Assembly (NCBI GenBank): GCA_001662425.1 | Contig: BDDC01000015.1 | Coordinates: forward strand, 1-64,000 | Source of the DNA: Chlamydomonas sphaeroides | Taxonomy: Eukaryota > Chlorophyta > Chlorophyceae > Chlamydomonadales > Chlamydomonadaceae | DNA length: 64,000 nt | Direction of reading: 5' to 3' | Shown here: positions 46,169 to 56,618 of the stretch, piece after piece | How positions within the stretch are numbered: position 1 is the first letter of the stretch | Layout: the number at the start of each line of letters is the position of its first letter | The notes under the pieces: model-generated | Told to the model about the DNA's origin: nothing | Databases searched by the model: none | Seen by the model: only the letters and a program-made list of their open reading frames with translations | Made by a program: the position numbers and the translations under genes

Positions 46169-48700
46169 ATGGACACGACTACTACACTGAATGAAGCCAG
46201 AGCGGCGAAGCGAGTTCGCCACAACGTTGACCCGGACGCGATGCTCGCCGGAAGCGCGGAGCTGGAGGCGGTCCAGGCTTCCAGCACGTACTTGGCATTT
46301 CTGCAAGCGCAGCTTGCAGCAACGGAGGCACTGCATGACGCTTACCAGGTGCGGCCAAGGCATGCGTTGTCCTTGGGTTTGGGCCCGCAGCGGCGGGGTC
46401 CGTGACGCCGCAACAATCGATCTGAGGAGCGTGGTGCGCTGGTGTATTGCAGGGCGAGCTGGGGTCGCTGACCCAACAGCTGCGGAACGTCAAGCGGGAT
46501 CACCTGCGCGCGGGCAAGCCGTTGTGGAAGGATGCCGAGAATGCGGTAAGGGTCCAAACACGCAAGCTAAACGGGAGCAGCAGGGGGGTCAGGGGAGGCT
46601 CACGTACGCTGCGGCGGGCAGCGGGGGGGCAACGGCCCCTCAGCCACCAACCCCCTCACGATGCCACGCAGGCGCTCCAACAGCAGCGGTTAGCGGGCCG
46701 CAGCTGCGACGCCGACGCAGATGTGGACCCCGCCAGCTTCTCGGACATCGAGGAGGAGGTGCTGCTGCTGCCGCCCGACGCCGAGCAGCCACAGCAGCCG
46801 GAGGCCCCGGGCCAGGCCACACCGGCAGCGGCAGGCGGGGCGGCCGGGCCGGACCCAGACGTTCTCGGGCAGGGATCCAGCGAGCAGGCGTCCACGAAAC
46901 GGGATCCCGCCGAAGCAGGGGTCAAGGCGGAGCCATCGGCGGGGCAGCAGCCGGACCCGGGGGCTGGTGGTGACCCACGGGCGGCGGCGGCTGCCGAGGC
47001 GGCGGGGGCGGACGCGGGGGCGGACGCGGCTCGGCGGCTGGAGGCGCTGGAGGCGGCGTGCAGCGCTGTGTCTCAGGACGACATGGAGGCGCAGGGTGGG
47101 GAGCCGGGCTGGGGAGCAAGGGGGCGGGGGAGCAAGGGGCCGGGCGCTGCGAGGCTGCGCCGCTGGAGGCCGCCACGGGGCCGCGGCCTTGAGCCTCGCA
47201 CCCGGGGGGCAGCGGGTCAATGCATGTCGCGACGCTGGGGCGCCACGCCAGGGCACCGGATCCTGGGCCGGGCGCCGCACCTTGGCACGAGCTGCTCCCT
47301 ACCCAAGCGCCGGCCCGCTCCCTGCCCGCCTCCCGCTATGCGCAGGCGCGCTGGCGGTGCTGGCAGGCTGCAGCTGCCGCTACTACTTGCGGAGCATAGC
47401 CGTCAGCCTGGGCCGGGCCACCGACAGCAAGGTGGGGCTGGCCGGGGGCTGCACTGCAGCGCCACAGCGACACGCCCCGGCGGCAGCTCCACGCAGCTGG
47501 GCTGGGGTTGGCCGGCTGCGGCCTCTGCGTCGGTGCTGTGAAGCCCCTGCATCACCGTGGGCCCCAGGGGCTGAGGTGCCGCGATGCGTGCGGCAGCGGT
47601 TGCAGACCGGGCCGCAGGCGCAGGCCTGGGTCAGCAGCCACGATCCAGGGTCGGGATGCGGCCCTGGGGCCTCGGGTCGACGGCTTCGGCCGATGCGTGG
47701 GAGCTCGGGCGCACGCACGGGAGCCGCTGTCTCGCGCGTGACGTGCCCGCTGCTGCCCCGCTGCTTCCCCGCCGCTGCCGCCCCTGTGCCGCCACCGCAG
47801 GGCGACGTGGACGTGGATCTCACCGCGGAGGAGGAGCGCGCCGAGGCACGACGAGCGGCCGCCAAGGGGGCGGCAGCGAGCAGCGGGCAGCAGCGCGGCG
47901 ACGCGGGCGTGGGTGCGCCGCCTGCCCCTCCGCGGCACCGCGTGTCTCGGCGGCAGGCGCTGCTGCGCCTGGGCGCGGACGGCCAGTTCCGGCTGACCAA
48001 CTGCGGGCGGCAGCTTATGGTCGTCAACGGACTGGAGGTGCGGCGCGGTCCGGCCGCGGCAGCAGCAGCGGGAAGAGCAGGGAGGGCGGGGCTAGGAACC
48101 AACATGAGCAGGAACCAAGATGTCGCCACCGGCCGGCAGCCTGTCGTGCACGTGCGGGGGGCGGCAGGCGGAGGCCGGGGAGGTCGGTTAGCTGGAGTGG
48201 CACAGTGGAGGGCTGCAAAAGGGGTGGATGGGGACATGGCTGGGGCCCCTTGCTGGCGGCTGGCTGGCGCCTGCACGGCCTCCTGGTCCCAGCCCCTTGC
48301 CCGCTCCCTCCCTGTCCCCCGCAGCTGCCCCAGGGCTTCACCACCTCGCTGCCGCACCTGAGCCTGCTGCAGGTGGGGCGGAGGCGGGCGCAGTGAGGGG
48401 GCGGGGGAGGGGTTGCCAGGGAGGGGGGGGGCCGAGAGGATGCCGGCACAACGCGCAGGGAGCAGCCAGGGGGTAGGCCACGGGCGGGTGGTCGCACGAG
48501 GCGACTGCCGGCAGGTATCACCCTGGCTACGCCGGCCCACTGCCCACCAAACGCCGGGGCAGCAACCCGCACGCACACTCTTCCCTCTCAATCCCTCCCT
48601 TAATCCCTCCCCCAAGGCGGGCGGCGTGTCGTTGCTGTTCATGGCCAACATGGCGGCGGTGGCCCGGGTGGCGCGGAGGTCGGCGGCGCTGGTGCTGTGA
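46169..48700 (+). CDS. MCRS1-like FHA-domain protein
   Basis: MCRS1 (microspherule protein 1) is a subunit of the animal INO80 and NSL chromatin complexes. Exons: 46169-46348, 46453-46545, 46672-47095, 47346-47431, 47801-48037, 48325-48372, 48617-48700, giving 383 residues. The N-terminal part is helical (LAFLQAQLAATEALHDAYQ; SLTQQLRNVKRDHLRAGKPL). A Pro/Ala/Gln-rich acidic middle follows. The C-terminal FHA domain spans about 244-383: YYLRSIAVSLGRATDSK, DVDVDL, HRVSRRQALLRLGADGQF, LTNCGRQLMVVNGLEL, SLLFMANMAAVARV. The S-R-x-Q form of the phosphopeptide-loop motif is the one seen in MCRS1 rather than the usual S-x-x-H. A spacer rich in Ala/Gln sits between the second and third FHA strands. 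The last acceptor is AAG rather than CAG. Confidence 0.78.
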
Positions 48701-49382
48701 GGTGGCGGCAGCAGGCGCCGCCGCCGCCGCCGCAGCAGCAGCAGGCGCTGGTGCTGTGAGGTAGCACAGGCGCGGCGGCGCCTGGGCGTGTGGCGGTGGG
48801 GTTGCGGGGTGCTCCGGGTGCACGAGGGGAGCTGCTGCTGGCAGATAGGCTTGCTGGCGGCGACTGACGGTGCCGGGGGTGTGCGGTGGCGGCTGCGGCA
48901 CGCTGCTGGCCGGCGCCGCGAGGCGCGCGTGCCGGGCGGAAGGGGTGGGGCCGGCGGCGGTGCCGGCGAGGGTGGCAGCGGCCCACGAGCGCGGGGCCGG
49001 CGGTGCGTGTGCGAGCGGAGCGCCGCTGGGCTACTGCCGAGGGCTGCGGTGGCTGGGCTGACTGACGGAGCGAGGGGCCTTGGCGCTAGTGCGCGACCGT
49101 ATGGCGCGGCAATGCGGAGCGCGGAACTTGACAGCGCTTGTAATGGCGACCAACGCGGGCTTCCAACTGCACCGGCTACGGCTACTCTCAACCACACCAC
49201 AGCCCACCACACACTTTGCATGGTGCAAAGTGGTGCGCGCCCGCCTTTGCGGCGGCCATGCCAAGCACAACTGCCCTACACTCGCGGCACAGCAGACTGC
49301 GCCCAACAGCCAATCTCGGCCTCACAGCCGGCCTCAGCCTACGCAACCCCGGCCGCCACCAAGTGACCAAGCCGCGAGCCGC
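48701..49382. other. Intergenic between convergent MCRS1-like and RPS20 copy A
   Basis: 3' flanks. Holds a short GCC/GCA microsatellite at about 48715-48750 just after the MCRS1-like stop. No gene seen. Confidence 0.45.
49139..49143 (+). terminator. TGTAA polyadenylation signal of MCRS1-like gene
   Basis: 439 nt after the stop at 48700, same strand. It is the first TGTAA on this strand since before the upstream hydrolase stop. Confidence 0.5.
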
Positions 49383-50509
49383 TTACAGGTCGGCAATGGT
49401 GACCTCCACCTCTACGCCGGGCTCGATGCTGCGGGAAGGAGGGGGGACAGGAGAGGGGCGGGCATCCGGGGCTGTGGAAAGAGGAGTCGCAGGGTGGATG
49501 TCAGCATGGCTGTGCTGCGTGCGGGCCCTAGCGCAGCACCGCACACGACACGAGCCTCGCGCGCAATGGCTGTGCACTGCCGCCCCCACCCGCACCCCTC
49601 CCGTCATCCCTCCATCGTCCCTTCTCGCACCCACACCGCCCAGCGCACCTGATGCTGGTGATCTGCTTCACCACATCGGCGGGCGAGTGCAGGTCGATGA
49701 GGCGCTTGTGGATGCTGCCGGGGGAGGGAGAGGGAGCGAGAGGAAATAGGAGGAGACACGAGGCAGCGGTCCAGCGGACGGTCGGAAGGGCACGGCGGGC
49801 GAAGCCAAGGCACTGGTGGCCATTGCCAGCGGCCAGCTGGCGGGGCAGGCAAGCAGGCGCCCAGCAGCGTCCGCACCAGGCAACAAGCCAACGCCACCTT
49901 CGGTCAAGCGCTGCATTCCCCCTTGAGATCTGGCACCCTCCCTTCCTGCCGCCCGCCACGCCACGCCCCTCCGCCACGCACCGCATCTCCATGCGGTCGA
50001 AGGTGTTGGTGCCCTGGCCGGAGGGCGCCTTGCGCACCGTCAGCTGCAGGACCTTGGTGGGCATGCGCACCGGGCCCTTGACCTTGAGCTGCTTCTCCTT
50101 GGCGCCCTTGACCAGGTCGGCGCTCACTGGCGGTAGGCAGGGGCCCGGGGGAGGGAGGTGGAGGGGCACAGGGGAGGAAAGGCCGTCGAGCTGGGCCAGG
50201 GGCGCTTGGACACTCGACGGAGTGGCCGCCGGCCGGGGCCGCCGCACCGCGGGCCAACCGCTGGGTCCCGAAGCAGCGCGCAGGTAGCGATTCGGCGCTG
50301 CTGGCGCGCGCGTATCAACTCGGCCCAGCCGCCAACGCGCTCGCTCGCCTCGCCCATCCTGGGCGACACCGCTTTGCTGCCCACATGGCGCCGCGCCTCG
50401 CACCTTTCTCCAGGCTCTTGACGTTGCGGGAGGTGAGCGTGATGCGGATGCGGTGGATGGCGGGGGCCTCGCCCTCCGCGCCGGCCTTTTCAGCGCCGGG
50501 CTTGCTCAT
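49383..50509 (-). CDS. RPS20: Cytosolic ribosomal protein uS10 (RPS20), copy A
   Basis: 40S subunit head protein. Exons: 50404-50509, 49982-50126, 49649-49714, 49383-49428, giving 120 residues, the normal eukaryotic uS10 length. It starts MSKPGAEKAGAEGEAP, then IHRIRITLTSRNVKSLEK, VKGPVRMPTKVLQLTVRKAP, RIHKRLIDLHSPADVVKQIT and the near-invariant end SIEPGVEVEVTIADL. Its exon-intron structure is identical to that of the copy 0.8 kb upstream on the same strand. Confidence 0.95.
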
Positions 50510-51302
50510 GGCTGCTGGCGGGGTGCGATGCGAACGAAAGCGCCGCTGGGTGTGCGCTGCGGGCGCGGCTAAGCGGAGCGGGCTGCACGGAGCGGCAAAG
50601 AAAAGCCGGCGGCCAGATGGCAGCCGCTGCGTACCGTAGCGTGTGGTGGTGGCTGCTGCTGCAGCTGGCGACGGAAAGGAGCGCACCCACAGCCGCCGTG
50701 CACGACATGCCGGGAGGCGCCCCATGGGTCGGCACGGCGCTACCCCGCCCATTACCCAGCATCGCTCCCTCGCAAGGGCCCCCATCCTTGTCGCCTGTGC
50801 CGTTCTGTAAGAACTTGCCCCTACCGAAGTGCCTTCCTTTCCCCTCTTCATGCGCCTAGCGTGCGTCCCAAGCCCGCTCGCGCCATGCTGCCCTTGTGCC
50901 CTGGGGCCGAGCCCGCAACCCTCCTATCCCTGCACATGCCGCCGAAGAGCTGGGCCGGCAGTGGCAACACAGGCGTCCCAGCGGCGTGCAGCCCGCACTC
51001 GCGAAAAGCTCCTGTTGCCAGCCCCCTAATGAGTGGCGCGAACGCCCTCAGCTGCCTGTCGCTCTGTCGTTGTGCGCAGTTGTCCGCATATCCCCCTCCC
51101 CCGCCAATGGCTGCCATTCAGACCGGGGCAGCGCAGCCCAACTCAATCCAAGAGACGCGGCGAACGGCAGCGTGTGTGGCGGGTGCCCCCTCACGACGTT
51201 ACAAGGAACGCGGAGAGGCCGCGCCGCAGGGTGCCGCCGGTGTCAGCACGGTTGGCCGCGCAGCGACACGCGCTGAGACGCGTGTGCCGTGCCGCGAGCC
51301 GC
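50510..51302. promoter_or_regulatory. Interval between the tandem RPS20 copies
   Basis: 793 bp that must contain the 3' end of copy B and the promoter of copy A. Apart from the TGTAA at 51199 no feature could be assigned. Confidence 0.45.
51199..51203 (-). terminator. TGTAA polyadenylation signal of RPS20 copy B
   Basis: TTACA on the + strand, 100 nt past the copy B stop. Its presence between the copies argues for separate transcripts. Confidence 0.6.
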
Positions 51303-52358
51303 TTACAGGTCGGCAATGGTGACCTCGACCTCGACGCCGGGCTCGATGCTGCGGGGGCGGTGGCAGAGGGCGGGCGGGGAGGGCGCAGTCTAACCGTGCA
51401 CCTCGGCAGCCCACGTCGTGTCCAGGTGTGCCGGTACGTCAGCTGGTGACGCCACCGGGAGCTTGCCCAGCGTCACCGCTAGCGGCATGGCTGGCCAGAG
51501 GGGGCGCTAGCGGGCGAGGGGCGGAGTCAAGCAACCCCTCCCGGTCCTCAGAAAAGCCCTAGCCAGCCGGTGGACAACCCACAGCCACCCTCGGCCCGGC
51601 TGCGCGCTGCGTGCAGGGCGCAGACTCGCCCCCGACTGGGCTGACAGAGCCGGCTTCCGACCAGGCCCCACGCGACATATCGGGGTGCGGCAGGGCCGCA
51701 CGCCGAGTCGCCAACTGCCGCCCTGACGTCGCATTTTGAGGGCCAGTGCGCGCACCTGATGCTGGTGATCTGCTTCACCACATCGGCGGGCGAGTGCAGG
51801 TCGATGAGGCGCTTGTGGATGCTGCCGGGGGAAGGGAGAGCAGCAGCAAGTGCCCAAGTACGTCAGCTTTGCGTGCGTGCTCCCCAAGCGGCCACCTGGG
51901 GGTCAACTTGCAGCCTGCGGCAGCTTTCCTTGTTTGCATGCCCGCCGCACGCACGAACCCCAACGCGTTCCCAGCTCTCCCCCACGCACAAGGTGAGACC
52001 CCCGCCCGCCTCCCGCGCACCCACCGCATCTCGAAGCGGTCGAAGGTGTTGGTACCCTGGCCGGAGGGAGCCTTGCGCACCGTCAGGCGCAGGACCTTGG
52101 TGGGCATGCGCACCGGGCCCTTGACCTTCAGCTGCTTCTCCTTGGCACCCTTGATCAGGTCAGCGCAGACTGCGCAGCAGAATGAGAATGTTTGAGCTCA
52201 GGTTTAGCGAGCGACATGGCGGCGCCGGCAAGTCGCGGTGACCACCCACCCTTCTCCAGGTTCTTGACGTTCTTGGAGGTCAGGGTGATGCGGATGCGGT
52301 GCACCTGGGGCGCCTCCGCCTCCACACCAGCCTTCTCAACACCGGGCTTGGATGCCAT
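51303..52358 (-). CDS. RPS20: Cytosolic ribosomal protein uS10 (RPS20), copy B
   Basis: Exons: 52250-52358, 52025-52169, 51756-51821, 51303-51348, giving 121 residues. It starts MASKPGVEKAGVEAEAPQ. Relative to copy A it differs mainly in the N-terminal 20 residues, plus changes such as TSK for TSR, VKN for VKS, VCADLIK for VSADLVK, VLRLT for VLQLT and RFEMR for RMEMR. From exon 3 on the two proteins are the same. Exon 2 is the same length in both. Both copies lack frameshifts and look functional. Confidence 0.95.
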
Positions 52359-55300
52359 CTGCGGCGACGCAGCGAGCCGGACAAGCCTTCAGCCCATGGA
52401 AGGCGCAAGATAGCGACGCAAGCCAAAAGCGATAGGAGAAGCGCGACAGTGACACAAAGGCTCGTGCGTGCCTCTAACCTTTTTAAGTTAATGCCGCGAG
52501 TCAGACGCCTCGTAAGGTGGAGACCTGTCACTGACGGCTTGAGGGAGAAAGAGCAAGTACAGTGGCAGGCCCTACTTGACCGTCGGCGTCGCGTGCCCAA
52601 ACCCCGTGTATTTCCCCGTCAGGTTCCCCCTACCCTCGCCTACCTTCTTTCGCCGTGCTGCCTCCACTGTTGTAGATGCGCAGCAGCCGCAGGCTATTGA
52701 AGGACACTGCATAGTGCAGGGGCGGCCCTACGAGGAGCAGCATGTGTTTGGTGGAGGTCGCGGTCAGCAGGTGGTTAGTGGCCGGAGGAATGCCGGAGCC
52801 GCACAACCCAAAACGCGCCTGTTCGCAAAAGGCTGCCAGCTGGCAGCCCGCTTGCCAGGCAGCGGCGAGCGGTCACAGTAGTCTGCGTGCGCGTGTGGAT
52901 GCGTATGGTGGGGCCCCCCCATTGCCGCGGGCCCTGCTCTGTCGCCAAAAAAGCCTTGGCGGACGCACAACGAGCTCCATCCCAACTCTCCCTTCGCTGC
53001 AGTGCTTGGTGCCTGGGCCCCCTGCTCCCCGTCACCCCAAACGCCCGTCCCGTGCCCGTGCGTGCCGACCGTTTGCTGCCAGCGGGTGTCGGTACGCATG
53101 CGAGTCTGCGTGCGGCTTCGCTGGCGGCCGCCGCGCCGCGGCCGCGTCGCAGGCGCGCACTCGTTCATGGATTGGGGCAGCCTTTATACAGCGACAGACA
53201 AGAAGCTGAACAGCGAGGCGGTCAGCTCGTCCTCGAGGGGGCAGGGCTTGGCGCCCTGCCCACCCGGCCCCTGCACATACGGTGGGCCCAGCGTAACCAT
53301 CATTACAATACAATTCCCCCGCGGGGGCAGCAGCAGGGTCACCTGACACATGACCCGCAGCACGAGGCCGCTAACATCGAAGGTTGGGAGGTCTCAATGT
53401 TGCCTCGGTCACGCAGGTTGTGGGTTTTCGCGGCCGTCTGTTGGCTTCATCCGCTTTAGTTCAATCAAGGCCTAGCTACCCATGCCGCACCGGCACCGCA
53501 CGCGACGCGCCCCGTCTCGAGGTCTCGTGGTGCAGTACGCCGCAGGCACCACCCAAGCAAGCGAACCCTCGCCTCGCTACGTCCCCGCACATCGATCCCA
53601 CTTACACGCCCACGTGACCACTGCGCAGCCCGGACCCCCTTGCAAGCCCCCGCTCCCTGGACGTCCGACAGTCATCCGTCCAGCAGCACACGCACCGCGC
53701 GGTGCACACGAATAGGGGTGTGCGTGGAGCTGGCGGTGGCTCTGTCAGCTGCGGCGCTTGCACGTCGTGGCATGCGCCGCGTGATGCTAGAGGCTGATCC
53801 GCCGCGTGATGCTAGAGGCTGATCCGAGCCATGTGGCCCGGTATCTGAGGGATGCGTGGAATAGGCGGACCGTAGCGCTGAGGAGCCGAGGGCCCTAGTG
53901 CACTGAGATGTCCTGATCTGCCGATGGCCCCCCTGGCTGTGAAACGGCGACCTCCGCTTTGCGGTGTAACAGTAACAGTAACAGTAGCTGCGGGCCTGCG
54001 GCAACACGTGAAGGTTGCCTGCAACGGGGTCTTGGACGTCCCGCCGCCCCGTGTGTGCCACTTGCCCACCCTGCACGTCCCGCGACCCCTGTACGGCAAA
54101 TGCGCTAATGCGGGGCTGCGCACAGGGCTATTACAGGCATGCGTAGGTCTTACAAGCGACATGATAGGCGTACTCGCCTTGATGACTAGATGGGCAGCGC
54201 CGATCAACAGGTTAGGGATCTGTGCCCGCAACGCGCCACCTCTACCCAGGACCCGCCTGCCTGCATGCACACACGGGCCACCTCCTTTGCCTGGTTTCCC
54301 AACACGACCGCTAGGCCGGCGCCGCACTCGCATAACGCCCAAGGAACAGCCCAGCCAACAACGGCCAACACCACGCCAACACATCGACACCCTCCAGAAA
54401 GCAAGCCAGCCGGCACCGCCCACCGACGCACACACGCGTCGGTACATGCATAAGAAGGTTGATCGATTCAACGGCTGTACCCTTGGGGTAACGTCGTATG
54501 TTTCGGCCTTGCCGCCAGAACCGAAGACCCCAGTCGGGCGGGCCTGCACCGCCGTGAGGTCTGCTTATTTGCTGCTGCCGAGCCTGGGGCCGCGCCCTAC
54601 CTGAGCGCCAACGACAGCGCCAGCCGGCAGTTTTTGCAGCGGCCGGGATTGGCCACATCCTTCGGCCACGTCAGTGGCTACATCACTGCTGTGCGGCCCC
54701 CAACTTGGGCCACACCCCACAGTGCCGCGCGGCTTAGTACGACCGCGAGTGCCGACAAGTGCTCACCGCAAGTGCTCGCCGCAGATTGCCCGGAAGCTTT
54801 GGCGTGTCCTCACTGTATCAATATAACCCACAGCGCAGCATCCTAACTAACAACGTGCAGCACCGAAGCCATGCCAGAGGGGGCGGAGCGCGTCCGCCCC
54901 TCGTCCGGCCCCAACCGCCCGCCAGCCTGCGACTGCAACAGTATGCAACAGTATGCAAAGTATGCCCTCAGCCCAGCCGGAGCCCTCGGCCCACAGTGTT
55001 TTATTGGTAGTCCTTGGTAGGACAAAAAATTGCCAACCCAAACGGCGCCCCAGGAAGAACCCGCCTGGGATATGCCGCAGGCGCCAGTGCGTCAATAAAT
55101 ATGCAGCCACCACAAAGTAAGCTCCTCAGACGCTTGCCCTTGCGGGCGTGGCGCTACGACGGGCCAGGCAGAGCGCCCATCCAAAGCGTAGGCAACGCGC
55201 ATGACATTTTTTGTTTGCTGCGTCCTGCCACTCCCTGCCACTCGCGAGAGGCCCCTCGGTCATCGCTTGCTGTGTGGCCCCTCTGGCCAGGACGCATCCA

Positions 55301-56618
55301 GCCGCTGGCCGGTCCACGCAGTACCCGTGTTGCACCAGTCCGCTCGCCTTGTAGCCCGAGGCTGGCGGCCGCGCGGCGCCTACGACGCGGCGGCGCCTGT
55401 CTTGTCCGCAGCAGCCCGCTCGCGATCCAGGAGGTACGTGTGGCATGAGTTGCACTGCGCGGCGGCATGGGGACGGGGTGCGTGGTGTTTGGGACCGGTT
55501 GCCAGAGGCGAGGGGAGGCGCCAGGGGTTGCCAGGCAACCATTGCCAGTGTCTCACCTAACCACGATCTCCTAACGCGACGCTTTTGAGGAGCGACACTG
55601 AAAACCCATTCATTCCTACTCTGGCAAAGCTGGGATCGAGGTCTTTGAAATGGTCTGAAACCCAGGGAAACCCCAGCCGATGGGGTTTCGCATGGGCGCG
55701 GGTTTTCCACCTGGCGCGGCTATCCCCAGGCGACATCAGGCGCCAGCGCTCACCAGTTCCAGTTCGGGCAGATCCTCCAGGCATGCTTGCGAGCGCCAGT
55801 GCGACGGGCCCCGTGCCGCGCAACACGTAAGCATCGTCAGGGCTGTCAGTCGCCCAGAGTTGCACGGTGACGTCCGCGGCGTGGGCTCGGGGTGCTCGTG
55901 TAAGCCCATAAAATTTAGCAGCTCGGCCATCTGCAAGTTTATCCAGAACCAGCAACGATGTACGCGTGAGCGCGGCACAAGCGTCACCACAAGCGTCACC
56001 CAGGCGCCGCTCAACCCCCCAGCGGTCATGATCTTGGTGCATACCTTCGTTGTGTTATAGCGGAGCGCGCTGGAAAGTGTGCGCAAGTTTCGGAAGTAGA
56101 GGCCCGAGTCGGAAGCGCGTTCGTCGGTAGCGTAGTCCGGAGGAGAGCTCTTGTCGGGAATAGTTGTGTGCCGGTGTTCGTGAATATAGGATTGTGAGCG
56201 AATGCGAAACTGATACTTTCCATCAAACGTTGATGCACAGGAATGGTGTACGTACAGTCTCGTTGGACGAGGAGCCCCTTGACAGAGCATCTCGCACCTT
56301 TGGTATATTGGTAGCAGTCACAATGTTGTGCTTGCTTGGTCAGGGGCCCCGGGCCGAGCGCCCGGCGGCCTGGTTGGCATGCGCTGGCCGAGACGCGGCA
56401 GGATGTCTGGCCCACTATCAACCAGCTCCATGGACACATAACCAGCACGTTAAAACCAGCTTGTTGCATAAACAACTTTGTTCAGCTAATGTGTAACCGG
56501 CAGCAACCGCCGTGGGGTTCTTAGCGTCGGGCGGCCCGGGGCGGGCAGGTGTATGGCACGCCAGCCGAACCGTCAATAGCTCCTTAGGCAGCACCCCGGG
56601 GGCAGAACATGTGCAGCC
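52359..56618. other. 4.3-kb gene-poor region
   Basis: No exon chain with matching phases or recognisable protein could be assembled on either strand. It holds the promoter side of RPS20 copy B at the left. It also has a perfect 25-nt direct duplication (53776-53825), a short AACAGT repeat near 53966-53985, CAGTATGCAA repeats near 54940-54960, and a small hairpin near 55668-55688 (AAACCCCA/TGGGGTTT). Base composition is visibly less GC-rich than in the genes. No terminal repeats or transposase-like ORF were recognised. Confidence 0.5.
53776..53825. repeat. Perfect tandem duplication of 25 nt
   Basis: GCCGCGTGATGCTAGAGGCT followed by GATCC occurs twice back to back. Confidence 0.9.

Noticed and set aside
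53168..53346. Short + frame starting MDWGSLYTATDKK
   Set aside because: 59 codons with no recognisable domain; could be chance or part of a repeat.
55557..56042. 161-codon open frame on the - strand in the gene-poor region
   Set aside because: Composition is less extreme than other chance frames, but there is no family resemblance or supported splice structure; not reported as a gene.
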